Below are positions 12,613 to 34,511 of a stretch of DNA of 64,000 nt, piece after piece. The position numbers were made by a program, and so were the translations under genes. Each line of letters starts with the position of its first letter. Position 1 is the stretch's first letter. Source of the stretch: Trichoplax adhaerens (lineage: Eukaryota; Placozoa; Uniplacotomia; Trichoplacea; Trichoplacidae); NCBI RefSeq assembly GCF_000150275.1, contig NW_002060943.1, positions 5,421,950-5,485,949 of the forward strand. The letters run 5' to 3'. The notes beneath the pieces are model-generated. The model had not been told where the DNA came from and searched no databases. It saw only the letters and a program-made list of their open reading frames with translations.

Positions 12613-14543
12613 CGTAGTTGCTCTAACTGGAAGTCATTAAAGTATTAAAAATATCGCCTAGCTAACGGATACTTTTTCGTAATCCATCAATAAATTTTTT
12701 ATCAGTTTCTGTAATTATGTTGATTAAAAGCAGTATCGACAATGTTTACATCCCCACAATCTTATAGGATTGATACCAGACCTTTCTACTCTTCACTTTA
12801 TGGGACGATGTATTCTCTATACAGTATTGGACTCTCTTAGCAGTCCTATGCATTGCAATAATCATTTTGAGGATCTTAATATTACGAATTTTAATAGAAT
12901 GCATTTAAGATTGCGAAAAATTTCTTACAACAATTGCTAATAACGTACAATTTGTCACTTGATATCTGCATTCGTAGAGATTTACTTGATCTGAGTATTG
13001 TTAACGCTTGCATCTATATTTTTTCTCTACTTTATGCCTCATTCATCATGAAATTCTACTAATAGATTTACCTCTTATTGTATATAGCTCAGATCAGCTA
13101 GTTGTATATAGAGATTCGTAAGAAAACTCATTTGCGACGAAGCAGCAATCGTTGCATTTGTAATACTTTATGTAGCTGACCAGGTTTAGGCTAACGTTAT
13201 TTAGCTTGTACAACTGTAATTAGTGCTAGTGCTAGAGATCTGTAAGTATCCTGAAATATCCGATCCATTTCTTGCATACTTTAACTACAACTTTTCAATT
13301 TCATATGCCATGCAATTGTATCACATGACGTGAAAGAGTGACATTATTAATCCAATTCTTAAAAAAGTAAAATTAATAATACGTATTTATACAGTGTACT
13401 GTATATTAAAAATACTTCTCTGCCTGGTAACTGTATTACTAAGTCTATCTTCACTTTATGTGGTATTTTACTCTGATATCGAAATACATTTCTATTATTG
13501 GCTAAAAATTTTATATTGATTATAATGTTGTCCATCATCAGACAATCTTTGATGCCGGTATCTCTGCACTGTTAAGTTACAATATACAGTATTCTCTTAT
13601 ATCATGCATAGATCTACTAAATGCTGTTCAATTTGGAGAAAGCTTTGGTGATAGTAATTTTTGTATAGCAGTTCCCTACAGAGCATATAAACTTAAACAA
13701 GACCTGAAGAATAGCGTATAATGACTATAGGTGGTCAGCAAAACTTAGATTCCTTTAGTCATTGTTAATACTTATCCCACATTAAAGGGCAAAAGCTTGA
13801 TTTCAATGAAGAAAATCAATCTGAGTAGGTTAAAGGCTTAAATCTCGAGTACAATCAATGACCTATGGCTCTTATTACCACTACCTTGACAATCTAGACT
13901 ATCATCGCCTGGAGGCGCAAGCTAACAGTGAATTAAACTAGCCAAGCGTGATACAATTATACTTTTCTACGTCTACGTGTATATTATTCTTAAATTTTAT
14001 GCGACCTAAAAGGATTGAGCTTTGCTTTTCAACAATGTTGCAATACTGTATACAGTAGAACAAAACGCAGAAACTTCTTCTATGGGATCTGTGGCTTAGT
14101 TTTGCTACTAAAATAGTGCCCAATCCATACATAACACGACATGAGTTTACAACCAATGACGAATTCACAGTTAGGGTTAGGATAGATATATCGATAATTT
14201 GTATTCTAGCTATAATTGTATGGTATTCCTATGCTAGACTTGTTTATTCAAATACTATCTAAATTATCGTTACTAAAATATCTACTTGTTATTAAGTACT
14301 GTATGAAGCCATGATTTGACTAGTATTTTTCAGTTAACTTACTAATATAACTAGTCTTTCTTGCTGCGTGAAAGTGTAATATACTACAAGATTAAGAGTA
14401 TTTCAATTTTCATTCTTATTAATCTTCAGCATATTTTTTTGGTCAGCTGAGAACTGAGACAACGCTAAGCGTGTCTGCCTTCCACATACGACGATATTAG
14501 CAGCTAGGGATAGCTCAGAACCTCTATGATTGATACCAAAAGT

Positions 14544-14555
14544 CCCCCCCCCCCC
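14544..14555 (+). repeat. Poly-C tract (12 C)
   Basis: An unbroken run of C in otherwise AT-rich DNA, in a gap with no gene. Length may be an assembly estimate. Confidence 0.85.
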
Positions 14556-14689
14556 ATATAAAACTAAAGTTTTATTTTAGATTTGTAAGGTTCTATAATT
14601 ACTTTGCAGTCATGGTATTTTACAGTATATTATATTAAATACAATACAGTCGTATCAAATGACTGAAAAACTATTTCAGATAAACATCA

Positions 14690-15060
14690 TCTTGTACAGT
14701 ATAATTATAGTACTATAAATACCGTAGCACAAAAATAGTAGAAGAGCTAGAAGGAAGTCTTCTCCAAAAGACTGAGAATTGTAGCTAAAAGAAAGTCTTT
14801 TGCATTATAATGACATTATTTTAAACGTAGTGGTAATGGTACAGTAGAAGGACTGGAAGGAAGCGTTCTCTAAAAGCCGAAGAATTATTCCAACTAAATA
14901 GTCCTACAAAATATAATAATAGTATGTCAAACACACGCTAGCAATAGTAGAAAGCCTAAAAGGAAGTTTCACTAAAAAGACCGACGAATTGTTTCAAATA
15001 GATAGAGTTCCATGCAGTATATTGATAGTATTATAAAATACAGCAGCAATAAAAGGAGGG
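14690..15060 (+). repeat. Decayed ~105 bp tandem repeats
   Basis: The block AGTAGAAGAGCTAGAAGGAA recurs in altered form at 14737, 14843 and 14946, spacings of 106 and 103 bases. A companion block resembling ATAATAGTATTATAAAATAC recurs near 14697, 14803, 14905 and 15014. Three to four diverged units are visible. Confidence 0.7.
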
Positions 15061-16629
15061 ATCTTCTTTACGTCGTATTCATCACAAATCAATATTATTT
15101 ATATTACTAAGAATAACTAGTCTCGGAGATTGAACAAAACATCTTTTCTTGCAACTATTCAAGACAGTGCAGCGTCAAATTACTGTCTATACTGTTTTTA
15201 GATTTTTATAATGAGAAACAGCATGAGGGTATGGAATTGCTGTATACCTAGATATCAATACACAAGACGCATGTGATTGCAGTTCCTTTAGCTACTAAGG
15301 GAAGATGTGTCGACTATGTCGATCGGTAAAGAGTTTTATGTGAGTTTTCTCCATGCTTGATGAAAATATCAACGATACAACATCTTTAAGATACTTGAAA
15401 GTATGAAAAAAGTTCACCGTGATGGTGAATGAAAATAACTTCCTTTTGAAGTCAAGAATTCAAGTTATGCTAGAATTCATTTTTATGACATCAGAATGAG
15501 ACGGCAATCCATTTTATAGATAATATACTAGAATCACGCAGATATTATCAGTACTGTAGATTAAACCTCGGTATAGACGTACTACCAAAACTGTATATGC
15601 TAGTAGTTCTAACAAAATCCCATCTCATTATAATTTCACGTTTATTATTTACTTTTACCAGTTTTGTGTAGATACAGTATAAATTAGAGGCATTTGTTGT
15701 CCAACTGTAACTCAAACTGTAAATAATCTCTGCTGCACTAGCTTTAGCGAGGTGCTAGTGAGCCAATACGATCGTCCGGAAAAGTGTAAATCTTTTTCTC
15801 TTTTGTATATACGATGCTATTTCAACAAAAAAGATACATACCGTATGACAACATGGCCGCACAGCATGACATAGATAGGTTAGAATGGTCGATGGCATGC
15901 TTGAAAAAACTTCAATTTTACCCATTCGATAGCGAATTGAGGCAACGATGGAATATTTATCCACTTAAATGAACAATATAGTGAATTTTGAAAAAAATTA
16001 CTGCTTAAGAATATATTTGAAGCAACCGACATAACGCGTACATTTGTGGATAAGCTACGTGGCCATTATTAAAATTATTATAATCTAGCTTACCATCAGT
16101 ACTAATAGCCCTAGAATGCTTGAAAGTAAGTGTAGGATCATGCAATATTAAAATGATTATTAATTTATTCATGGAATAGTATTGATTTTACCGCATTTCA
16201 GAAGCGTCACGGTACACAGATGACGAATCTTAAGCTCTCTACCATGGTTAATTATATTATTAACGAGTCGCTGGCAATAATCGGATTATTTTATAGAATA
16301 ATACTAATCGATAGATCTATTATTAGTACTTAATTGACTCTTCTACCTACATTACGAATATCGTGGATAGATACTTTATAGTATAACGACGATATATGAA
16401 AAAATAATAATTAGTCTAACAGACGCATAGGTTAGCTCTATTATTCTGATACGATAGTAAACTAGCTACTAATATAGAATATGTAATGAAGTAAGAATTA
16501 AAAAGCACGGAAGTTGCTTATAGTATTGGCAAAGTCATTAAGAGATATAAGAAGAGAGTAATGTTAAATTTGTGATTAATTTATAGTAAAATTAGAGTGA
16601 TATTTATGTAAGCTAAAGATAAACCAGGT

Positions 16630-16639
16630 GGGGGGGGGG
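16630..16639 (+). repeat. Poly-G tract (10 G)
   Basis: Run of ten G followed by TGGG, inside an AT-rich gap. It could form a G-rich secondary structure, but nothing nearby indicates a use. Confidence 0.8.
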
Positions 16640-17339
16640 TGGGAAATGGATCAACACATCAAATTACTAGTTTTTCGTATATGTACGTAGCTTTATTTGG
16701 ATAATGATTATTATGACAAGCCCCTTTAAAACAACTTTTAGATAAATGAATTCTAGCAATCGATACTGGTATAAACATAATTTTTGTTATCCAGGCTATA
16801 AATACTGCAATATGAACGTCCAAAAAAATCATATAGGGATAAGAAAGAAAGCTGCAACATAGCAGTGGTACATTTTTTAGTAAGCAGCACAAAATAGCTT
16901 TATTTTTTTTCACACTTTCTATTTTCGATAGTAAAAGATACCACTGAATGGATACGCAAGTAATCAACAACCAAAAGTGTATCCATGATGATTTCTTTTA
17001 TTGTGAGACAAGTAGATTGCTGAATATAAAACCAAAAATGATTCGCTATAGACACATTCTAGCTAAGAAACTTCAAGGAAAATATGACCATTGTATTAAT
17101 TATAATGAACTTCTTTTTTTATTACTTAGTACCAGAGTGTATAGAGTCAAGATGAAATAGTTAAAATGGCTTTGGTGGATGATTGGAGCAGAATTGACGT
17201 TAAGGAAAGCAGAAATAGGAAAGTCTACTAAATCAAATTGGAGTGATGATGGAAAATAATTTTGTAACTATACTACTACTATAGCAGTAGTAAAGGCCAA
17301 TTTTTTTCAAGCATAACTATTTAAATTAGAATTGGTCTA

Positions 17340-18077
17340 TTAAGCTTCGTTGAGTTCTTCTAATATACTATCTAACTCATCCTTGACAGCTTCACACTTA
17401 CGTCTTTTTTCATCCAACAGATCATTGATTTCCCCTAGTTGACGATTTAACTGGCCTTTACGCCTATCTGCAGCTTCTAATCGAACATCAGCAGCCAAGA
17501 GACGCTCTTCTAGAGCTTTAATCTTGGCTTGGTAGTCTTCCTCTTGATCATTGGCTATTCTTTCAGCATCGTCTGCTTCCTTCAAGTTTTCATTAACTCC
17601 CTGTAATTCTCCTTCTAAATTAGTAATTTTAGAATCACTACTTGACGCCTTTTCAATGGCCCGTTGATGATCGCCTTCTAAAACTCTTAGTTTTCGTTCA
17701 GCTTCTTCAAATTGTCGTTCGGCTTCTTCAGTGGATAACTTGGCCGCTTTAAGGTCACTCTCAATTTGATCAATTCTTTCATCGTCAGCATAATCCACAT
17801 CTTCAAGTCGTTTCCTTTCATTTTCTAAATCTAGATTGGAAGTCGATGCGGAATTTAACCTCGATTCAGCTTCGGATAAACGTTCTTCGGTACGATTTAA
17901 ATCGCTTTCTAATAACGTTTTACGACGTATTAACGATGCAAGTTCTTGTTCAGCAATATCCAATCGACCACAAGCTTCTTTACGAGCTACTTCCGATTCG
18001 TCCGCTCGTGTATTAGCTTCTTCCGTGTCTTGCTTAAGCTCTTCCAACTTTTTCTTAATCTGTTCCATCTTAGCCAT
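17340..18077 (-). CDS. Tropomyosin, single-exon
   Basis: Actin-filament side-binding coiled-coil protein that controls access of myosin and actin-severing factors. One uninterrupted 245-codon frame runs from ATG at 18077 to TAA at 17340. The whole protein is a charged heptad coiled coil without Pro. Its pattern follows non-muscle tropomyosin of about 248 residues: IKKKLEELK at the start, LESDLNRTEERL near residue 56, AERQFEEAERKLRVLEGD near 118, DVRLEAADRR near 195, and a short acidic C-terminus. Most animal tropomyosin genes have several, often alternative, exons; this one has none, unlike nearly all its neighbours. It may be a retrocopy or a gene that lost its introns. A generic coiled-coil protein is the main alternative. 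Confidence 0.82.
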   Translation of the reverse strand: MAKMEQIKKKLEELKQDTEEANTRADESEVARKEACGRLDIAEQELASLIRRKTLLESDLNRTEERLSEAESRLNSASTSNLDLENERKRLEDVDYADDERIDQIESDLKAAKLSTEEAERQFEEAERKLRVLEGDHQRAIEKASSSDSKITNLEGELQGVNENLKEADDAERIANDQEEDYQAKIKALEERLLAADVRLEAADRRKGQLNRQLGEINDLLDEKRRKCEAVKDELDSILEELNEA

Positions 18078-20168
18078 AGGTGATCGAGTTATTGCGCTAC
18101 AGTCTTGAACTGCAGGATATATATATATATATAAAAAAGGAAAAGGATCGAGTAGATTTTTGCAAGGATAACGCCCCTACCTAGAGAAATAGATTGCTTT
18201 TAGTCCCTTGACGTATCAACGTTTCAACCTGCGCACCCAAACCGTGCCGATAAAATAATAGCTGACAACACAACACTCTATGACACCCTCTTCTGATTGG
18301 TGGAAAGGATATCTATTGTTTGCATTGTTAACGCTGTCTTGAGAAGGCTTCTTCGACTATGGATTGCTACGTCTATAATAATATCTATACTTGGCAGTCA
18401 TGTTAGCGTATCAGATTGCACAGTCAAAACGGGCACGCTGATAGAAGAATAGGCCGTATAGATAATGTCTATTATATCAATGTTATCTAATAGACTGTAT
18501 AGATTACTCGGTAATAGAGTACGCTATGATTAGGACAGCAGTGCTGGTTGAGTAGAAGGGGTATAGCATAATGTTATGTTGAAATACATGAATCACGTAC
18601 TGTAGATTGCCTTATTACTAAACTTTCTGCATCATAAATGAATGCTATTGTCGTACGTGTTAGTTACTACGGCATTTCATGAATACATTTAGTGCTACAA
18701 AATGAGATAGCTAGCCATGAAAGCCGTCGGTGCTGGACAAGAATACTAATGATGTCATAACATTCCATAATAATGACTTCATTTATTATGATAATAATTC
18801 AGGCAGACCAGTAAATTTCACCTATTTCAGCATTTTCAATAAGTTGTCGTATCTTCTTAACATTACGATTAATTAATAGCATATGGGAGCTAAATAAATC
18901 AACTGTTATCTTTCAGATAATAAATACAGCATAATACTGTGCTGTACTGGTGCATGACGTTCTTTGGTTAAATATTGAAAATCATGAGTCACTGTCACAC
19001 TGGTCGTAAGAAGTAACATGACCTATATTTGCGATAGGCCCATTAATATTGACGTATCCATATGCGTAATGCCGACATCTATGTACATTGTACAGTATAT
19101 ACGATGTTATGCATCTTAAATAACAGAATAGAATTCATTTAAAAGGCATACAGTTCGTAAGCAGAAGCATACAGTAGACTGTCACAAATAGGTACATGCA
19201 GTTTCAGATCAACCGTAAGATTTTGTAAAACAAAATGGTACCGCATCGAGAGTAGCTATAATGGTTGATACATTTCATACATTAACAGATTACGTTAATT
19301 TAGTACCAATCGGCAGTAGCTGTAAAGGTACATTGGTACTCCATGACTACTAATACAGTACCGCCAATTTTCGCAATCAGATCGCATTACTGATATTCTC
19401 AAACTAACCTCCAGAGGCAAGCTAAATCCCATTGACTTAATAGCAAATTTGCTTCTTCAATCGATTTGCAGTATTCAACAACTACTAGCAGCTATAGCTC
19501 CAAAAATTAATGTCAACTTTGACGTGACATTCCAATCTGAAAAATTTTAACATGCTTTTCCAATCAACTATGTCATGCATCATTATGTCCATTAACCGGC
19601 ACTACAAAGATGGAAATCACTAGTAGACTTAATACTCACCTTTATACAGTAGATTATTTGGTAAGCATATTATATCACATGCATGTACGTGCTGCATTAA
19701 CTTAAATGTTTACTGCACTGGAAGAATAAAAATAAATTTCAAAGCAATTGCTGCTGTCATTTCGTACACAGTAGATTTTATTTTCGAATACACTATGCCT
19801 TTACATCAGAATCATGATATATTTTTATTAAACGAAATACTGTATACAATAACCGATAGAATATTGACTAAGCAACGTAAAATCGTTCGAGGCTGAATGA
19901 ATGAATCTGGAAAAATTTATGCATGATCTTACATTGCATTTACTAATTCAAGGTAAAGTAGATTTAAATACTTTGTCATCAAATAAACGTTCAATGATTA
20001 CTAGGCTTTCTGACAAAATATTTACATATTAGAAATAGCTTATAGCTTCATCGTTACTGCTCTATATCGTGTCCCTGAAAAAGTTATGCTCAACTTCATA
20101 AACAAGCAATCCAACAAGTATCTGATATTACAAGATACATATAATTTAATGAAATTTGATCAAGATAT
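18078..20168. other. 2.1-kb gap upstream of tropomyosin
   Basis: Should contain the tropomyosin promoter and the ZNF622 3' UTR, since both genes are on the minus strand. It starts with an AT microsatellite (18117-18133) about 40 bases before the tropomyosin ATG. TACAGTA/TACTGTA motifs are frequent. No exon chain was found. Confidence 0.45.
18117..18133 (+). repeat. (AT)n microsatellite in the tropomyosin 5' region
   Basis: Seventeen bases of alternating AT followed by an A-rich run, 40 bases upstream of the tropomyosin ATG on the other strand. Confidence 0.85.
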
Positions 20169-21983
20169 TTAAAAATCAATTTGACACCTAAAATGAAATT
20201 GGAATTTATTAGCTTTGACTGCTAGCCTTGTTGCATCCTTGGATTTAATCTTTTGACTAATTTCACGGACTTTGTTATGTCGCTTTATAAATGACTTTGA
20301 TAGAGCAGCAGTAGTATTCCATCCTATTACTTGGTACTGAGACATCAAGTTACTCTTAATTGCTCGTTTTTCAGCAGGCGTCATGGCTGGAAGATTGGAA
20401 AATTGTTGCTTATAAAATACTCTTAATGATCGATGGCCTATACGATTTCCGTTGGGTAGTATCAGCGTCATGCCATCATCAGATAACTGAATGTCTTTAG
20501 CAACAGCAGCAACGTCTTCATCTTCATCCTAAAGGAATATAATTATTGGTTATCAGGACGAAATAAACTAATAAAGGGTACGTATATACCTTTTATACTT
20601 TGTTATAACAATTACTAGGTTAGGCAATTCTAATCTACACCATATAGCATGATGTAGCATGAGCGAATTAGCTTTAAATTAGTCGCTACTATACAGGTAT
20701 TCTACGTATTGTTAAATATCGTAAGAATTACTGCAGCTAAGGTTTACGAACGAACGTTCTTCAGGCAACAACTTACGCCTTCTACATGGTCTGGATAACT
20801 ACTACTAAAATCGTAGAAGTCGGAATATTCAAGCATTGATTCTTCATCATCGGAAAATTTACAATGTCCTGTAAATAAAGATAAGATATGAGTCTAAAAT
20901 ATACGTCATGTCTAGTTCTTATCTAGCATCAAATTTGGGTTTAAAACTTTGTGTCGTGTTGTTACGATAAATGATACTAAAATTAGCAAATACACTTGGG
21001 CAGTGTCTAGTTTCTTACAACGCAAAGCAGCAATAAATTGACTGGTCTTCTTTAGCATTAATTAGCATAAGACAAGTACTATTTGTAAGTACTGTACAGC
21101 GGATGTGGAGAATCTCTTACAGGTAATGTAAAGCCATGAAAACTAATCTATATAAGGGGTACAGCATCTTGTCGTATCGAGAAATGTTCTTTACGCTTTG
21201 TAGATCATAATGGAGTAATCGAACATGTATACGTCATTCATAGCCATAGTATTCTAACCTACCTTTGTCAAGCATGTGATTTTTCACCGCTTCTAAGGTC
21301 TGAAATGCCTTTCCTTTATCGTTGCAATATAAACACTCGCATCCAATTGATATCTTTTGACATAAATATTCCATAAAGCCTTCAATATTCGTTAAGTATT
21401 GGATATTGGGTATAAAAAAACTGTGCGATCGCATCATATGTCGTAAATTGGACTGGAGATTAACACTTTCATGTGAACAAAATAAGCAATCATTAATCGT
21501 TAATTGGTATTCTTCAATTTCCTCCTCGTCATGACTTTCTTCTTGACGCTCTTCTTCCACGCTGGATTTTTCTTGATGGTTTTCAGTTTTTGTTTCATCA
21601 GTTCTTTTCGACTTTGATTTCAACACATAATCGCGGTGTTTTTTTGATTTTAAATGATTTTCTAAAGTGGATTGGTTGTTAAAATATTTCTTACAGGAAT
21701 TACAAGCATAACCATGATTCTGTTGATTGACTTCATTTTGAGCTCGATCCCTGGCTGCTAATACCCGAACTTGAAAATCTGCAGCTGTTACTGCTGGCAT
21801 ATTAGCTACCTTGCGCTTTAAATTGTACCGGTGCCAATCCGATTTATAATGAGCGCGTTGCAGCTCTGCTTCACGAAAAGCTATACCGCATGCCAGGCAT
21901 GTATATTTCTTGTTCCTATTTGCCGAGATGTCGGATGAAGAATCCTCTTGTATTTCCATCATGATTTGTGCACTGGAGAACAA
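20169..21983 (-). CDS. ZNF622: ZNF622/Rei1-type zinc finger protein, pre-60S maturation factor
   Basis: Cytoplasmic C2H2 zinc-finger protein of the Rei1/ZNF622 family, which helps release and recycle nuclear factors from the maturing 60S ribosomal subunit. Exons on the minus strand: 21983-21263, 20868-20777, 20528-20169. They total 1173 nt and 390 residues; yeast Rei1 is about 393 and human ZNF622 477. Fingers: CLACGIAFREAELQRAHYKS near residue 29, CNSCKKYFNNQSTLENHLKS near 94, CLFCSH...H...H near 167, and a fourth with CLYCNDKGKAF. An acidic stretch lies between fingers 2 and 3. DFYDFSSSYPDH and LILPNGNRIGHRSL are family blocks, and the C-terminus is basic. The start may be the first Met or the MMEIQ Met 8/9. 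A gene on the same strand, eL15, lies 1.3 kb upstream. Confidence 0.95.
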
Positions 21984-23300
21984 GTGTTGCGTTGCTTGAG
22001 TTATAAGTCAAGAAAATCTGACTCAGCACAACCAGTCTATCTATTAATAGTACATTTCATTCCTACAGTATAGTACAGGAATATGCCCAGTCAGGGAAAG
22101 TTGTACGCATGCGCTGTATAGTACGTAGTGTCATGCGCGAGGGATCTAGTACCATGTGATGTCATTCCATCATGCAGTCAGTAGTGGGTACTTAGAAGTT
22201 CCTGATGAAAGCTTCAGACGAACAGACATTTTTACAAGATACCAACTCAAAGTTGGAAATATCGAAAAATAGCGCACTTAATATGCAATTTCTTAGTCAC
22301 TGGCACCCTAATTAAAAACATTTATGGCGTTATTTAAGTACTTTTATGTAGAAGTTAGCCACATAGAATTCATTGAAATATTACTTAATTTCTTGTATAG
22401 TATACTGTACAGTATCGTCGACTCGTGGACTACTCCTGTACTAGAAAAAAATCGAGCGAGATTCTTGTAATTTTCTATCTACAGTCATAGGCTACTAAAT
22501 ACTTTGCGGAAGTATTTACTAGTTTAGGCTACAGTATACGAGTAGTATGCTAACGTAGTCATTTTTGATATTTAGTTGCTTAAGTAAGAGCGAAGAATGA
22601 AGATAGGCTACAATAAAGAGTCAGGGACTGTATTAATTATAGTATTTGTAGCTGTTTTCAACAAGTGATACACAGTATAAGCATATTACATATTATTATA
22701 CTCTCTACCACTCCTCACCCAACCTTATCGAGCAATATTCTGGATTTCATATTACGAGATTGTAGCACAAGCAATAGCATGAACTATTGACCACAGATTA
22801 ATGCGTTCACATGTAGAGTTGTTACTACTGAATCGTAGATAGCAAAGAGCAAGTTTCGTAAAGCAGTTGGGATAGAAAGTCACTAACTTCTACAGTAATT
22901 CCGGATACCTCTCAAATGATACTCCAGGTTTGATTGAACAGTACAGATATTACTTCTCTACGCGTATCTAGTAGAACTTGCATATGTAAAGTTTACGTGA
23001 TAAATCATGCCCTACTGCATGAGTACTATCAATTGGTGCTATTCGTCATCTGAAGATTGATAGTTCAGTGCTATACATTTAATAATCAACAACGTTCGCT
23101 GAACAATAAACAACCTAAATAGTCTGTGCAAGGTAATCGTCCTTAATGAATAACCTTCACGATCATTTGGTAAATCAGAATAAACTAACATGTTGTTGGC
23201 AATCAACTTGTACACGCATTTAAAACACTCACAGTATAAGTTTTCTTTTATTTTACATAAACAATGATGCTAACAATGAACATATCAGGTGAAAAATTAT
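21984..23300. other. 1.3-kb gap: ZNF622 promoter and eL15 3' flank
   Basis: Both flanking genes run leftward. The part near 22100-22190, just upstream of ZNF622, is richer in G+C (CATGCGC and ATGCGCG motifs) and is a reasonable promoter location. A TACTGTACAGTA palindrome lies near 22402-22413. No coding exon was seen. Confidence 0.4.
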
Positions 23301-23984
23301 CTATCGAAATCTCTTCAACTGTAGAGTGTTACGACGCTTCCAACCGCCTCTACGAGAGCTACCAATAACCTTGGTGTAACGATGACCCTTGCCCAAACCA
23401 CGGTTTTTCCTTCCTGCTGAAGTCAGGCCACGTAATTCACGATGTTTATGAACAGGATTACATATCCAGTTGATACGTGCATCACGGGTAATAGCCTTGT
23501 GAGCAGGATCAACCACAATTACTTCATAATATTTATAAACAGAGTCTTCGCATACCCAGTAAGAATTGAGTACACGTAAGCCGCCACAGGCACGACCGAC
23601 ACGCTCCTGGAAAATGAAGTGACAATTCAATTATTGACAAATAACAAGCAACGATCAAGTGGGTTTAGAAATTACCTCAGCAACAGATTGTAAACTTCTT
23701 TGAAATTTGAGCTGGTTTACACCCTGGTTGGTAGGTTTACCCATTGTTGCACCTTTCCTGACCATACGCTTACGACCACCACGTCGTACTCGAGCACGAT
23801 AGATGACATAGCCTTGCTTAGCTTTGTAGCCAAGTTTTCGTGCTCTATCAGGACGTGTTGGATGATTGACACGGTGCACGGATGCCAACTGACGGTAGTA
23901 CCAGGTGCGGATACGCATCGTGTATCGCAACAAGTCAGATTGTTTCTTTTTATGCAATTCTTCTAAATACCTGTATGCTCCCAT
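23301..23984 (-). CDS. RPL15: Ribosomal protein eL15 (RPL15)
   Basis: Structural protein of the large ribosomal subunit. Two coding exons, 23984-23676 and 23606-23301, total 615 nt and 204 residues, the same length as human RPL15. Family blocks are visible throughout: [23 protein letters not shown]-like [66 protein letters not shown] and [11 protein letters not shown]. The intron is only 69 bases. A pyrimidine-rich acceptor about 20 bases before the ATG (minus strand, near 24005) suggests an extra intron in the 5' leader, as is common for ribosomal protein genes; that part is inference. Confidence 0.98.
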
Positions 23985-25200
23985 TTCGTTATAACTACAA
24001 ATAACTAGAAAAAAGAAAAGGAGTTTACACAAGGTAAATTGTCTAATCGCTAAAGGCGTATCATAATCTGCAATAAAACAAGAATGAATGTATGACTATT
24101 TTAATGGCAGTTATCATTATCAAATACACCCATACATTGGCGATAGACATGTTCATTTAATTGAAGGTATACAATATGTGGATCACCTAGAAGTGCAGAG
24201 ATATGCATACGAATGACTGGCTACTGTACGCATAGGATTTGCTAGTCTAAACTTTAAATGCCAAGAAAATACACCAGTATAGCGATTTTCCATAACATGA
24301 AAAGCAATCTAAGCATAGCAGAGTGTACTCTTCAATCGGTGAAACTTTCTAACCTATTGATTCGTCGTTTTCACAACACGCAGTATAGCAAAACTCTGTT
24401 TCAATAGGTTAAGGTGCTACTCTAATAGCTGCGAGTTCAACCCTTGGTCGATTCATGGGTAGACAGTAGCAACACGATTAAGACTACCGCAAGTGAAGGT
24501 ATTTAAAAGTCGGTGGTTTACAATTAAAATAAGTCTAGTACTGTATATATCTTCCATCATGCTGAAAATACAGCGCAACTTTTCTCATTTTTCAATAACA
24601 ATATTTCCCTGGTCTACATGGACAAAAGCTGCAAGCTTTTAGACAAGAACAATTTCAATTTCTGCATGCAGTTGCTGTACTGTTTAATTATATACAGTGT
24701 TGGCTGTAACATTTTCTGATCTCTCGCATTTGCAAACCTTGGAGAAGCTGCATGCAATTCGATACTTTGTATGCTTGTACAGTACTGAATCTAGTAAGTG
24801 GCGTACTCTACTTGCTTAACGATTACGGAAAGATTGGTAACAAAAGATGAAAATATGACATCTTACAACTCTGACACTTTCAAATGGCTAGAAGATAACC
24901 TACTCGATAACTAGGTAGTTTACTACAAAGTCTAACAGATTCTTTATGGCCAATGTATTTGATAGTGATCTATCAAGTGTACAAGTGGTAGTGAGATTGA
25001 TAGTGTTGTGTAATGTCAAAAGTGCAGGACTTAAAATCATCAACAGCAAAAATAAGCGAGTTATCGGGACGAATTGATTTTAAAAATGGTTGTGGAACAT
25101 CATTAGAAAGTTAATTTTTAAAATTTGACGAACAAATATGAACGATGGTGTTTTAGCTGTTTGATTTTTCAAAGATATCTTACCGACGGCCAAGGAAAAG
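23985..25200. promoter_or_regulatory. Divergent interval between eL15 and the ARHGAP39-like gene
   Basis: Holds the eL15 promoter and 5' leader (minus strand) and, if the exon at 25201 is real, the promoter of the rightward gene. ACAGTA/TACTGTA motifs recur, for example near 24542 and 24778. No recognisable RNA gene or exon was found. Confidence 0.4.

Positions 25201-34511
<9,311 letters not shown>

Larger units (their letters stand above)
12613..17339. other. 4.7-kb non-coding gap with repeats and homopolymers
   Basis: Lies between the convergent NTMT1 and tropomyosin genes. I found no exon chain or recognisable protein on either strand. Open frames here are short and share no family motif. 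It contains scattered TACTGTA/TACAGTA motifs, decayed ~105-bp repeats (14690-15060), a C12 run and a G10 run. Confidence 0.5.

Noticed and set aside
17836-18108. 90-codon plus-strand frame
   Set aside because: Exact antisense of the tropomyosin coding sequence, Ser-rich as expected for the complement of Glu/Lys-rich heptads.
24420-24460. tRNA-like T-loop GCGAGTTCAACCC
   Set aside because: No complementary T-stem, anticodon arm or acceptor stem can be drawn around it.
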